Positions 9,141 through 16,816 of a DNA stretch of 64,000 nucleotides are shown piece after piece (position 1 is the stretch's first letter; every line of letters starts with the position of its first letter). The position numbers were made by a program, and so were the translations under genes. The notes under the pieces were generated by a model that saw only the letters and a program-made list of their open reading frames with translations, made no database searches and was not told the origin of the DNA. Origin of the DNA: Bacteroidales bacterium (GTDB taxonomy: Bacteria; Bacteroidota; Bacteroidia; Bacteroidales; P3); assembly GCA_009785505.1 (NCBI GenBank), contig WQWA01000004.1:18553-82552 (forward strand), read 5' to 3'.

Positions 9141-10121
9141 CTAATTTTCGATTCTATCTATCGAATATATAATCGCCTCTAACTGCAACAACAAATCACG
9201 TTTTCCACGTCCCGGAGCATACACAAAGCCATCAATCATGACCATTTGATTTCGTTCTTCATCAAAAAACACATAATTGACAAAAGGACCTCCCATAAAA
9301 TCCCCAATCAATCTCCACAATCCGCGAGTTTCAATGGCAAATCGTCCATTCAAATTTACCTCTCTGCTTATCGGAGGTACTCGGTATTCGGTAGTCATAA
9401 ATGAGCCTTCAAGCGGTCCGAAAATATAACGTTGCGAAATCTCATTACGAACACGAATGATGTCTTCTTGTGTGAAACTGCTGGCTGTGAAAGGGTAAGA
9501 GTGAACCATGATATTTTGCCCAAAATGTCTTGTTTCTCTATTGATCGAAACAAAATTCGGATTACTCGTACGAATTCTAAATTGGTCCGGAGCAATGAGC
9601 CTAAAACCGAATGTGCCTCGCAAGCGGTCTGTAATCACGAAACTTTCCGTAGCTCGAAATGTGCTGATCATGCGTGCATGCTCTCTGTTGAAGAATGCTT
9701 GCTCCATCAATTCTTGGTGTTCTCTGAATAACGCGAAAAAAGTTTCTCTATCCGGAACGTTGAACTGAAACACGACTTGATTATTTGCCCAAACATCTCG
9801 TCTGGCTGCAAATTGCCGCATATTTTCCTGAGTAAAATTAATGATGATGATACTCCGCATGCGCTGAAACATTTCTGCTCTTTCGAATGCACTCATAGTG
9901 ACATTCGACAGCGTAAACATCGGTTCGGCTTGATTTAACGACGGATTGGGTCTCATAAGAGCTGCACGTAATGTGTCGCCCAGCTCACCTTCGAAATCGC
10001 TTCTGCTGCAAACCACTAAAACTTCAAGAGTTCTACCACCCGAATTTGGTTGAACATTTCTTTCGATGCTGCATGCTGTCAGCGAAAGTGCAAGGATTAA
10101 AATTAAGAATAGCGGTCTCAT
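9141..10121 (-). CDS. DUF4837 family lipoprotein
   Basis: 326 residues starting MRPLFLILILALSLTACS, a type II signal peptide with lipobox LTAC. The rest matches the Bacteroidota DUF4837 family of unknown function: GRTLEVLVVCSRSDFEG at the N-terminus, a middle rich in Arg and Phe, and a C-terminal NYVFFDEERNQMVMIDGFVYAPG that is typical of the family. An upstream ATG in frame is rejected because the promoter box at 10133-10140 lies within that extension. It lies 3 bp upstream of murB in the same direction, so the two are probably cotranscribed. Confidence 0.75.
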   Translation of the reverse strand: MRPLFLILILALSLTACSIERNVQPNSGGRTLEVLVVCSRSDFEGELGDTLRAALMRPNPSLNQAEPMFTLSNVTMSAFERAEMFQRMRSIIIINFTQENMRQFAARRDVWANNQVVFQFNVPDRETFFALFREHQELMEQAFFNREHARMISTFRATESFVITDRLRGTFGFRLIAPDQFRIRTSNPNFVSINRETRHFGQNIMVHSYPFTASSFTQEDIIRVRNEISQRYIFGPLEGSFMTTEYRVPPISREVNLNGRFAIETRGLWRLIGDFMGGPFVNYVFFDEERNQMVMIDGFVYAPGRGKRDLLLQLEAIIYSIDRIEN

Positions 10122-10132
10122 GTTTTTTTCCG

Positions 10133-10140
10133 CAAAGATA
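10133..10140 (-). promoter_or_regulatory. -7 promoter box for DUF4837-murB
   Basis: TATCTTTG on the minus strand, 11 nt before the DUF4837 ATG. It is back to back with the plus-strand box at 10174. Confidence 0.7.
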
Positions 10141-10173
10141 CTAAAAAAATTTGACATTTTAATTTTTTTTTCG

Positions 10174-10181
10174 TATTTTTG
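10174..10181 (+). promoter_or_regulatory. -7 promoter box for the V-ATPase cluster
   Basis: TATTTTTG after a T-tract, 32 nt before the ATG of the subunit E gene. It is divergent from the box at 10133. Confidence 0.65.
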
Positions 10182-10213
10182 CATGGCAGGAAATCTATAT
10201 ACTCAACTATCAT

Positions 10214-10819
10214 ATGGAAAATAAACTTCAACAACTTACGGAAAAGCTTTACAACGAGGGGCTTTCAAAAGGTAAATTCGAAGCTGAGCACTTGGTTCAA
10301 CATGCACATCATCAAGCTGAAAAAATTATCGAAGATGCCAAAAAGCAGGCTATAGAAATCATAGAAAAAGCGGAAAAATCAGCCATTGAAGCCAAACGAA
10401 ACGCTGAAGCGGAAATTGATTTGGCATCGCGCCAAACTATTGCGCGTGTGAAGCAGACGGTAGAAAATTTGATTGTTGCTAAAACCATTGAAGCGCCAGT
10501 TGCAAAAGCATTCGACGATGCAGCATTTGTCAAAGATCTGATTCAAATCGTGATTAAAAATATGCAAAAAACAGACGATTTAACGGTGATTTTGCCAGCA
10601 AACAAAGAAACAGAACTTTTGAATATGGTTCAAAACAGTATGCAAAACGCATTCGGGCAAGGTGTAGATGTAAAATTCGAACGCAATATAAAATCAGGAT
10701 TCCGCATCAGCACAGGAAATGGTGGTTATCAATTGACTTTCACGGATACCGATTTTGCGGAACTTTTCAAAACACATATTCGTTCGAAATTGGTTGAACT
10801 TTTGTTTGGAAAACAATAG
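10214..10819 (+). CDS. atpE: V-type ATP synthase subunit E
   Basis: 201-residue peripheral-stalk subunit of a V/A-type ATPase. The N-terminal 100 residues are a long charged Ala-rich coiled coil (AEKIIEDAKKQAIEIIEKAE, then KSAIEAKRNAEAEIDLASRQ). A globular C-terminal domain follows with the family pattern GFRISTGNGGYQLTFTDTDF. It is the first gene of the V-ATPase cluster and is followed 2 bp later by the DUF2764 gene, the usual Bacteroidales arrangement. Confidence 0.88.
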   Translation: MENKLQQLTEKLYNEGLSKGKFEAEHLVQHAHHQAEKIIEDAKKQAIEIIEKAEKSAIEAKRNAEAEIDLASRQTIARVKQTVENLIVAKTIEAPVAKAFDDAAFVKDLIQIVIKNMQKTDDLTVILPANKETELLNMVQNSMQNAFGQGVDVKFERNIKSGFRISTGNGGYQLTFTDTDFAELFKTHIRSKLVELLFGKQ

Positions 10820-10821
10820 CC

Positions 10822-11655
10822 ATGTTTAAGCGAGAGTACTATTGTTTGGTAGCCGGATTGCCCGATTTGGTGTTTGAACAAAATGTGAAGAAATTCGACT
10901 TCAAAACTCTTGTTGAAGAAGTTTACGAGCAGACGAAAGAACAAGATCAAGAGCTTATCCGAGAACTTTTTCATCCTTACGATCATCAAAATCTTCACTA
11001 TTTACTGCGGGATCGAAAAGATTTGTTCAACGATAAGGGTTTTTTCAGTTTGGATTTTCTAAAAGAACATTTAGATATTCCCGAAGAGATGCCGCAATAT
11101 CTGATTGATATCGTTCGAAAATTCCGATTGGGACACGAATTGGGCGATCAAAGCGATGATTATTACAATATGTCACACTATATTTGGTCGCGATTTTATC
11201 AAGAAGTTACAGAAAAATCAAAGAACAGGTTTATTCGTTCGTGGTTTGGGTTTGACCAAATTTTACGCAACATTCAAAGTGCTTGGATGTGTCGGAAATT
11301 AGATATACCCATGGAAGAACAACTGATTGGCTGGGACGAAACTATCAATCATTTTGTTAAAAATAATTTGCCGGATTTTGGATTACGGCGTGAGATCTCG
11401 TTTGGAGAACAGATTTTCAATTTGCTTGATGAGGATATTGACCTTTTGGAACGTGAATTTCGTTTCGACCAAATCCGTTGGCAAATGGCAGATGAATTGA
11501 CAACGTTTAATTATTTCGACATTGACAAAGTACTCGCTTTTTTAGCAAAAGCAGACATTTTAGATCGCTGGTTGAAGTTGGATAACGAACGCGGAGCCGT
11601 GCTATTCGACGGCTTTGTGAAAGCATTGGTAGAACAAAAAAATATAAACGTATGA
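10822..11655 (+). CDS. DUF2764 family protein of the V-ATPase cluster
   Basis: 277 residues beginning MFKREYYCLVAGLPDLVF, the DUF2764 signature. These proteins sit between subunits E and A in Bacteroidota V-ATPase operons. They are thought to take the place of subunit C, the rotor-stator linker, but this is inferred from position. The protein is helical with many acidic and aromatic residues. Its end overlaps the subunit A start by 4 bp, indicating coupled translation. Confidence 0.85.
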   Translation: MFKREYYCLVAGLPDLVFEQNVKKFDFKTLVEEVYEQTKEQDQELIRELFHPYDHQNLHYLLRDRKDLFNDKGFFSLDFLKEHLDIPEEMPQYLIDIVRKFRLGHELGDQSDDYYNMSHYIWSRFYQEVTEKSKNRFIRSWFGFDQILRNIQSAWMCRKLDIPMEEQLIGWDETINHFVKNNLPDFGLRREISFGEQIFNLLDEDIDLLEREFRFDQIRWQMADELTTFNYFDIDKVLAFLAKADILDRWLKLDNERGAVLFDGFVKALVEQKNINV

Positions 11656-13409
11656 ATACAACAGGCAAAGTAACGAGTATCATTTCCAACCTTGTGGCGG
11701 TTCAAGTGGACGGTTCTGTAGCACAAAACGAGATTTGTATGATCGAATGCGAAGGCACCAAATTGATGGCAGAGGTTATCAAAATCGTTGGAAACAAAGC
11801 CTACACACAAGTTTTTGAAAGTACACGCGGCATGAAAATCGGCAGTCATGTTGAATTTCAAGGGCACATGCTTGAATTAACTTTAGGGCCGGGTTTGCTT
11901 TCGCGAAATTTTGATGGGTTACAAAACGATCTCGAAAAAATGGACGGTGTTTTTCTCAAACGTGGTGAATATACGCAACCATTAGATACAGAAAAAAAGT
12001 GGTATTTCAGACCGACAGCAAAAGAAGGCGACATTGTGGAAGCTGCATCATGGCTCGGCGAAGTAAAAGAAGGTTGGCTGCCTCACCGTATCATGGTTCC
12101 GTTCAAATGCAAAGGCAATTATACACTTAAGTGGCTTGCAAAAGAAGGAGAATACACCATTAACGAGCATATCGCAACCATTGCAGATTCGGATGGAAAC
12201 GAAGAGAAGCTGACTATGACCCAAAAATGGCCTGTGAAAATTGCTGTTACAGCTTACGACAACAAACCGCGTCCGTTCAAAATTATGGAAACAGGTGTTC
12301 GTGCAATTGACACATTTAATCCAATTGCAGAAGGCGGTACAGGTTTTATTCCGGGTCCGTTCGGCGCAGGAAAAACGGTATTGCAACATGGAATTTCCAA
12401 ACAAGCTGAGGCCGATGTAATCATTATCGCTGCTTGCGGAGAGCGTGCTAACGAAGTTGTGGAAATCTTTACAGAATTTCCGCATTTGGAAGATCCTCGA
12501 AGCGGTCGTAAATTGATGGAACGTACGACAATCATTTGTAACACGTCGAATATGCCTGTTGCGGCTCGTGAAGCATCGGTCTACACCGGAATGACGATTG
12601 CGGAGTACTATCGTTCGATGGGCCTGAAAGTTTTGTTGCTGGCAGATTCTACATCACGATGGGCGCAGGCTTTGCGTGAAATGTCGAACCGTTTGGAAGA
12701 GCTTCCGGGAGCAGATGCTTTCCCGATGGATTTGCCGGCGATTATCTCGAATTACTACGCACGTGCAGGCTTCGTGTATTTGAACAACGGGCAAACCGGT
12801 TCGATTACATTTTTGGGAACGGTTTCGCCGGCAGGAGGAAACTTGAAAGAACCTGTAACGGAAGCGACTAAAAAAACCGCACGTTGTTTTTACGCCCTTG
12901 CACAGTCGCGTGCAGACAGCAAACGCTATCCGGCGATTGATCCGGTGGATAGTTATTCGAAATATCTGGAATATCCCGAAATTGTGGAATATTTAGACAA
13001 TAAAATTGAAAAAGGCTGGGTTGGAAAAGTGTATAAAGGCAAAACCATTGTACAACGTGGAAAAGAAGTGAACGACCAAATCAACATTTTAGGAGATGAC
13101 GGCGTTCCTGTGGAATTTCACGACAGATTTTGGAAGTCGGAATTGATAGATTTTGTAATTTTGCAGCAAGATGCGTTTGACAAAATTGACGCAAACTGCC
13201 CGCTTGAGCGACAAAAATTTATGTACAACAAAATTCTTGATATTTGCGACATGACTTTCGATTTCAAGAATTTCGAGGAATGTGCCACATTCTACAAACG
13301 CATTATCAATATTTGTAAACAGATGAATTATTCGGAGTATCAAAGTGCGATGTATGATCGCTATGTGCGGGAATTGGCGGAAATTATTGAAGAAAGGAGA
13401 ACAAACTAA
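11652..13409 (+). CDS. atpA: V-type ATP synthase subunit A (catalytic)
   Basis: 585-residue catalytic subunit. A beta-barrel N-terminus (residues 1-75) and the 'non-homologous region' insertion typical of V/A-type A subunits precede the nucleotide-binding core. That core has Walker A GPFGAGKT at 235-242, an acidic CGERANEVVEIFTEFPHL stretch, LLLADSTSRWAQALREMS and SYSKYLEYPEIV. Length fits the family. It couples ATP hydrolysis or synthesis to H+ or Na+ transport; the ion cannot be read here because the K subunit is not in this window. Its last base is the first base of the subunit B start. Confidence 0.96.
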   Translation: MNTTGKVTSIISNLVAVQVDGSVAQNEICMIECEGTKLMAEVIKIVGNKAYTQVFESTRGMKIGSHVEFQGHMLELTLGPGLLSRNFDGLQNDLEKMDGVFLKRGEYTQPLDTEKKWYFRPTAKEGDIVEAASWLGEVKEGWLPHRIMVPFKCKGNYTLKWLAKEGEYTINEHIATIADSDGNEEKLTMTQKWPVKIAVTAYDNKPRPFKIMETGVRAIDTFNPIAEGGTGFIPGPFGAGKTVLQHGISKQAEADVIIIAACGERANEVVEIFTEFPHLEDPRSGRKLMERTTIICNTSNMPVAAREASVYTGMTIAEYYRSMGLKVLLLADSTSRWAQALREMSNRLEELPGADAFPMDLPAIISNYYARAGFVYLNNGQTGSITFLGTVSPAGGNLKEPVTEATKKTARCFYALAQSRADSKRYPAIDPVDSYSKYLEYPEIVEYLDNKIEKGWVGKVYKGKTIVQRGKEVNDQINILGDDGVPVEFHDRFWKSELIDFVILQQDAFDKIDANCPLERQKFMYNKILDICDMTFDFKNFEECATFYKRIINICKQMNYSEYQSAMYDRYVRELAEIIEERRTN

Positions 13410-14725
13410 TGAATACAAAACCCTTCCAAAAAATCTACACCAAGTTAGAAGGTGTAACCAAAGCCACCGTTACAATTAAAGCGGAAAATATCATGAATGA
13501 TGAACTTGCTATGGTTGGCGACCGCTTGGCACAAGTCGTGAAAATTAACGGCGATCAAGTCGTTTTGCAGATATTTGCAGGAACAGAAGGCATCAATACC
13601 GCTACGGAAGTAACTTTTTTGGGCGAATCGCCAACGCTGAACGTGAGCGATGACCTTTCCGGACGATTTTTCAATGCCTACGGACAACCTATCGACGGCG
13701 GACCGAAAGTTGATGGCGAAAAGCGCGAAATCGGCGGACCGTCGGTAAATCCGTTTCGCAGACAACAACCGTCGCAGTTTATTCCCACAGGAGTTGCAGG
13801 GATTGATCTAAACAACGCTTTAGTTTCCGGACAAAAAATTCCGTTTTTTGCCGATCCGGATCAACCTTATAATGAAGTAATGGCAATGGTTGCCCTTCGT
13901 GCAAAAGTTGACCGAATTATTCTCGGCGGAATGGGAATGAGTAACGATGACTATTTGTACTTCAAGAAAACATTCGAGAGTGCCGGTGCATTAGACAGAA
14001 TCATCTGTTTTATGAATACCACCGAACAGCCTCCGGTAGAGCGTTTGCTCATTCCGGATATGGCTCTTGCAGCTGCAGAATATTTTGCGGTTGATAAAAA
14101 CGAAAGTGTACTCGTTCTCCTCACGGATATGACCCTTTACGCTGATGCATTGAGTATTGTTTCCAACCGTATGGATCAAATTCCGTCGAAAGACAGTATG
14201 CCCGGCTCGCTTTATTCCGACCTTGCAAAAATTTACGAAAAAGCCGTGCAATTGCCCGATGGCGGCTCGATTACAATTTTGTCGGTAACCACGTTGAGCG
14301 GTGGAGATATCACACACGCTATTCCTGACAACACCGGTTATATCACAGAAGGACAATTATTTCTACGTGCAGATTCTGATACAGGAAAAGTAATTATCGA
14401 CCCATTCCGTTCATTGTCACGCTTGAAACAGTTGGTAATTGGAAAACAAACCCGCGAAGATCACCCGCAAGTGATGAATGCTTGTGTGCGTCTTTATGCC
14501 GATGCTGCAAACGCAAAAACTAAGTTGGAAAATGGTTTCGACCTTTCCGATTACGACAACCGCACACTCGCTTTTGCGAAAGATTACGCCGAAGATTTGC
14601 TCGCAATCGACGTAAATATCGACACAACCGAAATGCTAGATACGGCTTGGAGACTCTTTGCAAGATACTTCTCGAAAGAGGAAGTTTCGATTAAGCAAGA
14701 ATTTGTGGACACATACTGGAAGTAA
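13409..14725 (+). CDS. atpB: V-type ATP synthase subunit B
   Basis: 438-residue non-catalytic regulatory subunit that alternates with A in the V1 head. Recognisable stretches are GRFFNAYGQPIDGGP, PTGVAGIDLNNALVSGQKIP, FMNTTEQPPVERLLIPDMAL, VLLTDMTLYADAL and SMPGSLYSDLAKIYEKA. The P-loop is degenerate as expected for B. The Bacteroidales operon would normally continue with D, I and K. Here the next gene, after 41 bp with its own promoter, is an unrelated DhaL-DegV fusion. Confidence 0.95.
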   Translation: MNTKPFQKIYTKLEGVTKATVTIKAENIMNDELAMVGDRLAQVVKINGDQVVLQIFAGTEGINTATEVTFLGESPTLNVSDDLSGRFFNAYGQPIDGGPKVDGEKREIGGPSVNPFRRQQPSQFIPTGVAGIDLNNALVSGQKIPFFADPDQPYNEVMAMVALRAKVDRIILGGMGMSNDDYLYFKKTFESAGALDRIICFMNTTEQPPVERLLIPDMALAAAEYFAVDKNESVLVLLTDMTLYADALSIVSNRMDQIPSKDSMPGSLYSDLAKIYEKAVQLPDGGSITILSVTTLSGGDITHAIPDNTGYITEGQLFLRADSDTGKVIIDPFRSLSRLKQLVIGKQTREDHPQVMNACVRLYADAANAKTKLENGFDLSDYDNRTLAFAKDYAEDLLAIDVNIDTTEMLDTAWRLFARYFSKEEVSIKQEFVDTYWK

Positions 14726-14754
14726 TTATATTTGTATAATCCATCTTTTTTTCG

Positions 14755-14762
14755 TACCTTTG
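14755..14762 (+). promoter_or_regulatory. -7 promoter box 4 nt before the DhaL-DegV gene
   Basis: TACCTTTG in a 'TTTTTTTCGTACCTTTG' context; only TACG separates it from the ATG at 14767. The transcript would start at or within a few bases of the start codon. Confidence 0.7.
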
Positions 14763-14766
14763 TACG

Positions 14767-16596
14767 ATGTTATTTGAAAAATTCACACAAGACATGATTA
14801 CACGCATCAGCGGAAAACATCTTTATTACGCATTTTTGGCCGGAGCCAAGCGTATTTTGGAAGAGCAGCAATACCTCAATAAAATTAATGTTTTTCCCGT
14901 TCCGGATGGAGACACAGGAACGAATATGGCTTCGACAGTTCAAGCCATTATTGATAATACAAAAATTCACACCGGCTACAAAGAAACAGCAATGTCTGTT
15001 GCTGACGCAGCTTTGATAGGAGCACGAGGAAATTCAGGAATTATTTTTGCACAGTTTTTATTCGGAACGGCTTCCGATTCGCCAAATTCGGAAACTATCT
15101 CTATTGAAGAATTTATCGAAAGTGTAAAAGCAGGTGTTAAATCGGCTTACGATTCAATTTCAAATCCTGTCGAAGGCACAATTATCACGCTTTTGCGGAG
15201 ATGGGCAGAAGTTATGGACGAATCAAAAACGAAAGCGAAAGATTTTGTCGAATTACTGACTCTCGCCTACCCCGCTTTGGAAGAGGCTTTAAAAGACACC
15301 AAAAAACTTCTCCCAAAATTGACGAAAGCCAAAGTCGTTGATTCCGGAGCACAAGCATTCGTGTTTTTTGTTCAAGGTGCATTGGAGTTTTTGACAACAG
15401 GCACGTTGAAAGATTTAGCAGGAACACGCTCGCAAACCATTGCAGAAATTGAGGAAGCACACATCGACCACGAAGAAATCAAGTTCAGATATTGCACCGA
15501 AGGCATGATGACTTTGGTTAATGATGTAGACTTGAAAAATCTGCGTCAGCAACTTTCCCGATTAGGCGATTCTATTGTTGTTGCGGGAAGTCGTATGCGT
15601 ATGCGTGTACATATTCACACCGACAGTCCGGCAAAAGTATTTGCCATTTTGTCTCGCTACGGAAACATCGATTTTCAGAAAGTTGACGACATGGAATTTC
15701 AGCACGAATTGTTGACTAAAGGAGCAAAAAGCAAAATTGGTCTGTTGATTGATAGTTGTGCAGATATTCCAAGGTCCGTGCGTGAGCAATATCAGATGCA
15801 TTTGATTTCTTTGAATTTACATATCGGAAAAAGTCAGTACTTAGACCGTATTTCTATTACACCGAATCAATTTTATCGCCTATTACGTAAAGGCGATGAG
15901 AAAGAAAAGATATCCACTTCTCAACCTTCGAAAAAAGATTTTCTCGATAAATACAACTTTATGGCATCACTCTACGATTCGGTAATAAGTATGAGCATTT
16001 CGTCAAAGTTGAGTGGAACTTACCAAAACAGTGCCGATTCTGCCGGACGTGTGGCTATTGCTACCGGAAAGCGTATTTCGGCGATTGACACAAAATTATG
16101 TTCCGGCACACAAGGATTGCTTGCATTGCTTGTCGCAGAAGCTGTCCAAGAAGGATTTTCGCACGAAGAAATTTTAGAAAAAATCAATGTGTGGATTTCT
16201 AAATCCAAACTTTTTGTGAATACTAAGACCATAAAAGGCTTTATTCGTAGCGGTCGTATTTCAAAGAGCAAGAGTATAATTGCAAATTTATTGGGTCTTC
16301 GTCCGTTAATTACGATGAATAAAGAAGGTGCCGGCGACAAAATCGGCAATTTCAAAGGTCAAAAGAAAATGCTTGAGCATAGTTTGGAGATTTTTCGCAA
16401 AGACCACGAAGCATTCGGAATTGACAAATACTGTATACTTTACACCGATCAAGCTGAACTACACAAAGCCAAAGAGCTTGCTGAGCGTATGTTTATGATA
16501 TGCGGAAAAAAAGTAGAATATATTACGCAAGTATCGCCTGTTCTTGGTTCTATTGGCTATAATGGAGCTATTGAAGTCGCTTATGTGACGAAGTAA
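14767..16596 (+). CDS. DhaL (DAK2)-DegV fusion protein, FakA/FakB-like fatty acid kinase
   Basis: 609 residues in one chain. The N-terminal 1-200 is a DhaL/DAK2 kinase domain with FPVPDGDTGTNM (Mg-ATP binding Asp residues) and ALIGARGNSGIIFAQFL. A middle segment (about 210-315) resembles the FakA C-terminal region and includes GSRMRMRVHIHTDSP. From about 320 a DegV fatty-acid-binding domain follows: IGLLIDSCADIPRSV, SISSKLSGTYQNSADSA, and ending VLGSIGYNGAIEVAY. In Firmicutes FakA and FakB are separate proteins that phosphorylate fatty acids for phospholipid synthesis; here kinase and carrier are joined. The function is inferred from domains. It has its own promoter. Confidence 0.85.
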   Translation: MLFEKFTQDMITRISGKHLYYAFLAGAKRILEEQQYLNKINVFPVPDGDTGTNMASTVQAIIDNTKIHTGYKETAMSVADAALIGARGNSGIIFAQFLFGTASDSPNSETISIEEFIESVKAGVKSAYDSISNPVEGTIITLLRRWAEVMDESKTKAKDFVELLTLAYPALEEALKDTKKLLPKLTKAKVVDSGAQAFVFFVQGALEFLTTGTLKDLAGTRSQTIAEIEEAHIDHEEIKFRYCTEGMMTLVNDVDLKNLRQQLSRLGDSIVVAGSRMRMRVHIHTDSPAKVFAILSRYGNIDFQKVDDMEFQHELLTKGAKSKIGLLIDSCADIPRSVREQYQMHLISLNLHIGKSQYLDRISITPNQFYRLLRKGDEKEKISTSQPSKKDFLDKYNFMASLYDSVISMSISSKLSGTYQNSADSAGRVAIATGKRISAIDTKLCSGTQGLLALLVAEAVQEGFSHEEILEKINVWISKSKLFVNTKTIKGFIRSGRISKSKSIIANLLGLRPLITMNKEGAGDKIGNFKGQKKMLEHSLEIFRKDHEAFGIDKYCILYTDQAELHKAKELAERMFMICGKKVEYITQVSPVLGSIGYNGAIEVAYVTK

Positions 16597-16632
16597 AAGA
16601 GCAACAAATATGCGATGTATTTGCTGCTCTAT
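16597..16632 (-). terminator. Terminator hairpin downstream of tRNA-Gln
   Basis: On the minus strand GAGCAGCAAATA pairs with TATTTGTTGCTC (one G-U) around a 7-nt loop and is followed by TTTTAC. The T-run is on the minus side, so it serves the tRNA transcript. It may also act at the end of the convergent gene. Confidence 0.65.
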
Positions 16633-16637
16633 CATTG

Positions 16638-16708
16638 TTGACCTACCAGGATTCGAACCTAGACGAACAGAACCAAAATCTGTCGTGCTGCCATTACACC
16701 ATAGGTCA
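16638..16708 (-). tRNA. tRNA-Gln (anticodon TTG)
   Basis: Minus-strand cloverleaf of 71 nt. The acceptor arms TGACCTA and TAGGTCA pair fully. The anticodon stem ACAGA/TCTGT encloses a TTTTGGT loop with anticodon TTG (16674-16676), and the T arm contains GGTTCGAATCC. CCA is not encoded. It has its own -7 box and downstream terminator. Confidence 0.95.
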
Positions 16709-16717
16709 ATCGGGGTG

Positions 16718-16725
16718 CAAAGATA
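16718..16725 (-). promoter_or_regulatory. -7 promoter box for tRNA-Gln
   Basis: TATCTTTG on the minus strand, 9 nt before the mature 5' end of the tRNA. This calibrates where transcription can begin relative to the box. Confidence 0.7.
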
Positions 16726-16786
16726 CAATTTTTTTCTGAAATAACAAAATTTTTTTACATTTTTTTGTTGTTTGTGTTTTTTTTCG

Positions 16787-16794
16787 TATCTTTG
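16787..16794 (+). promoter_or_regulatory. -7 promoter box for the DUF2723 gene
   Basis: TATCTTTG after 'TTTTTTTTCG', 22 nt before the ATG at 16817. It rules out the upstream in-frame start. Confidence 0.7.
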
Positions 16795-16816
16795 TGGGTT
16801 AAATCATTTCAAAATT

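Noticed and set aside
11652..14725. F-type ATP synthase alpha/beta assignment
   Set aside because: The non-homologous insertion in A, the DUF2764 neighbour and subunit E identify a V/A-type enzyme.
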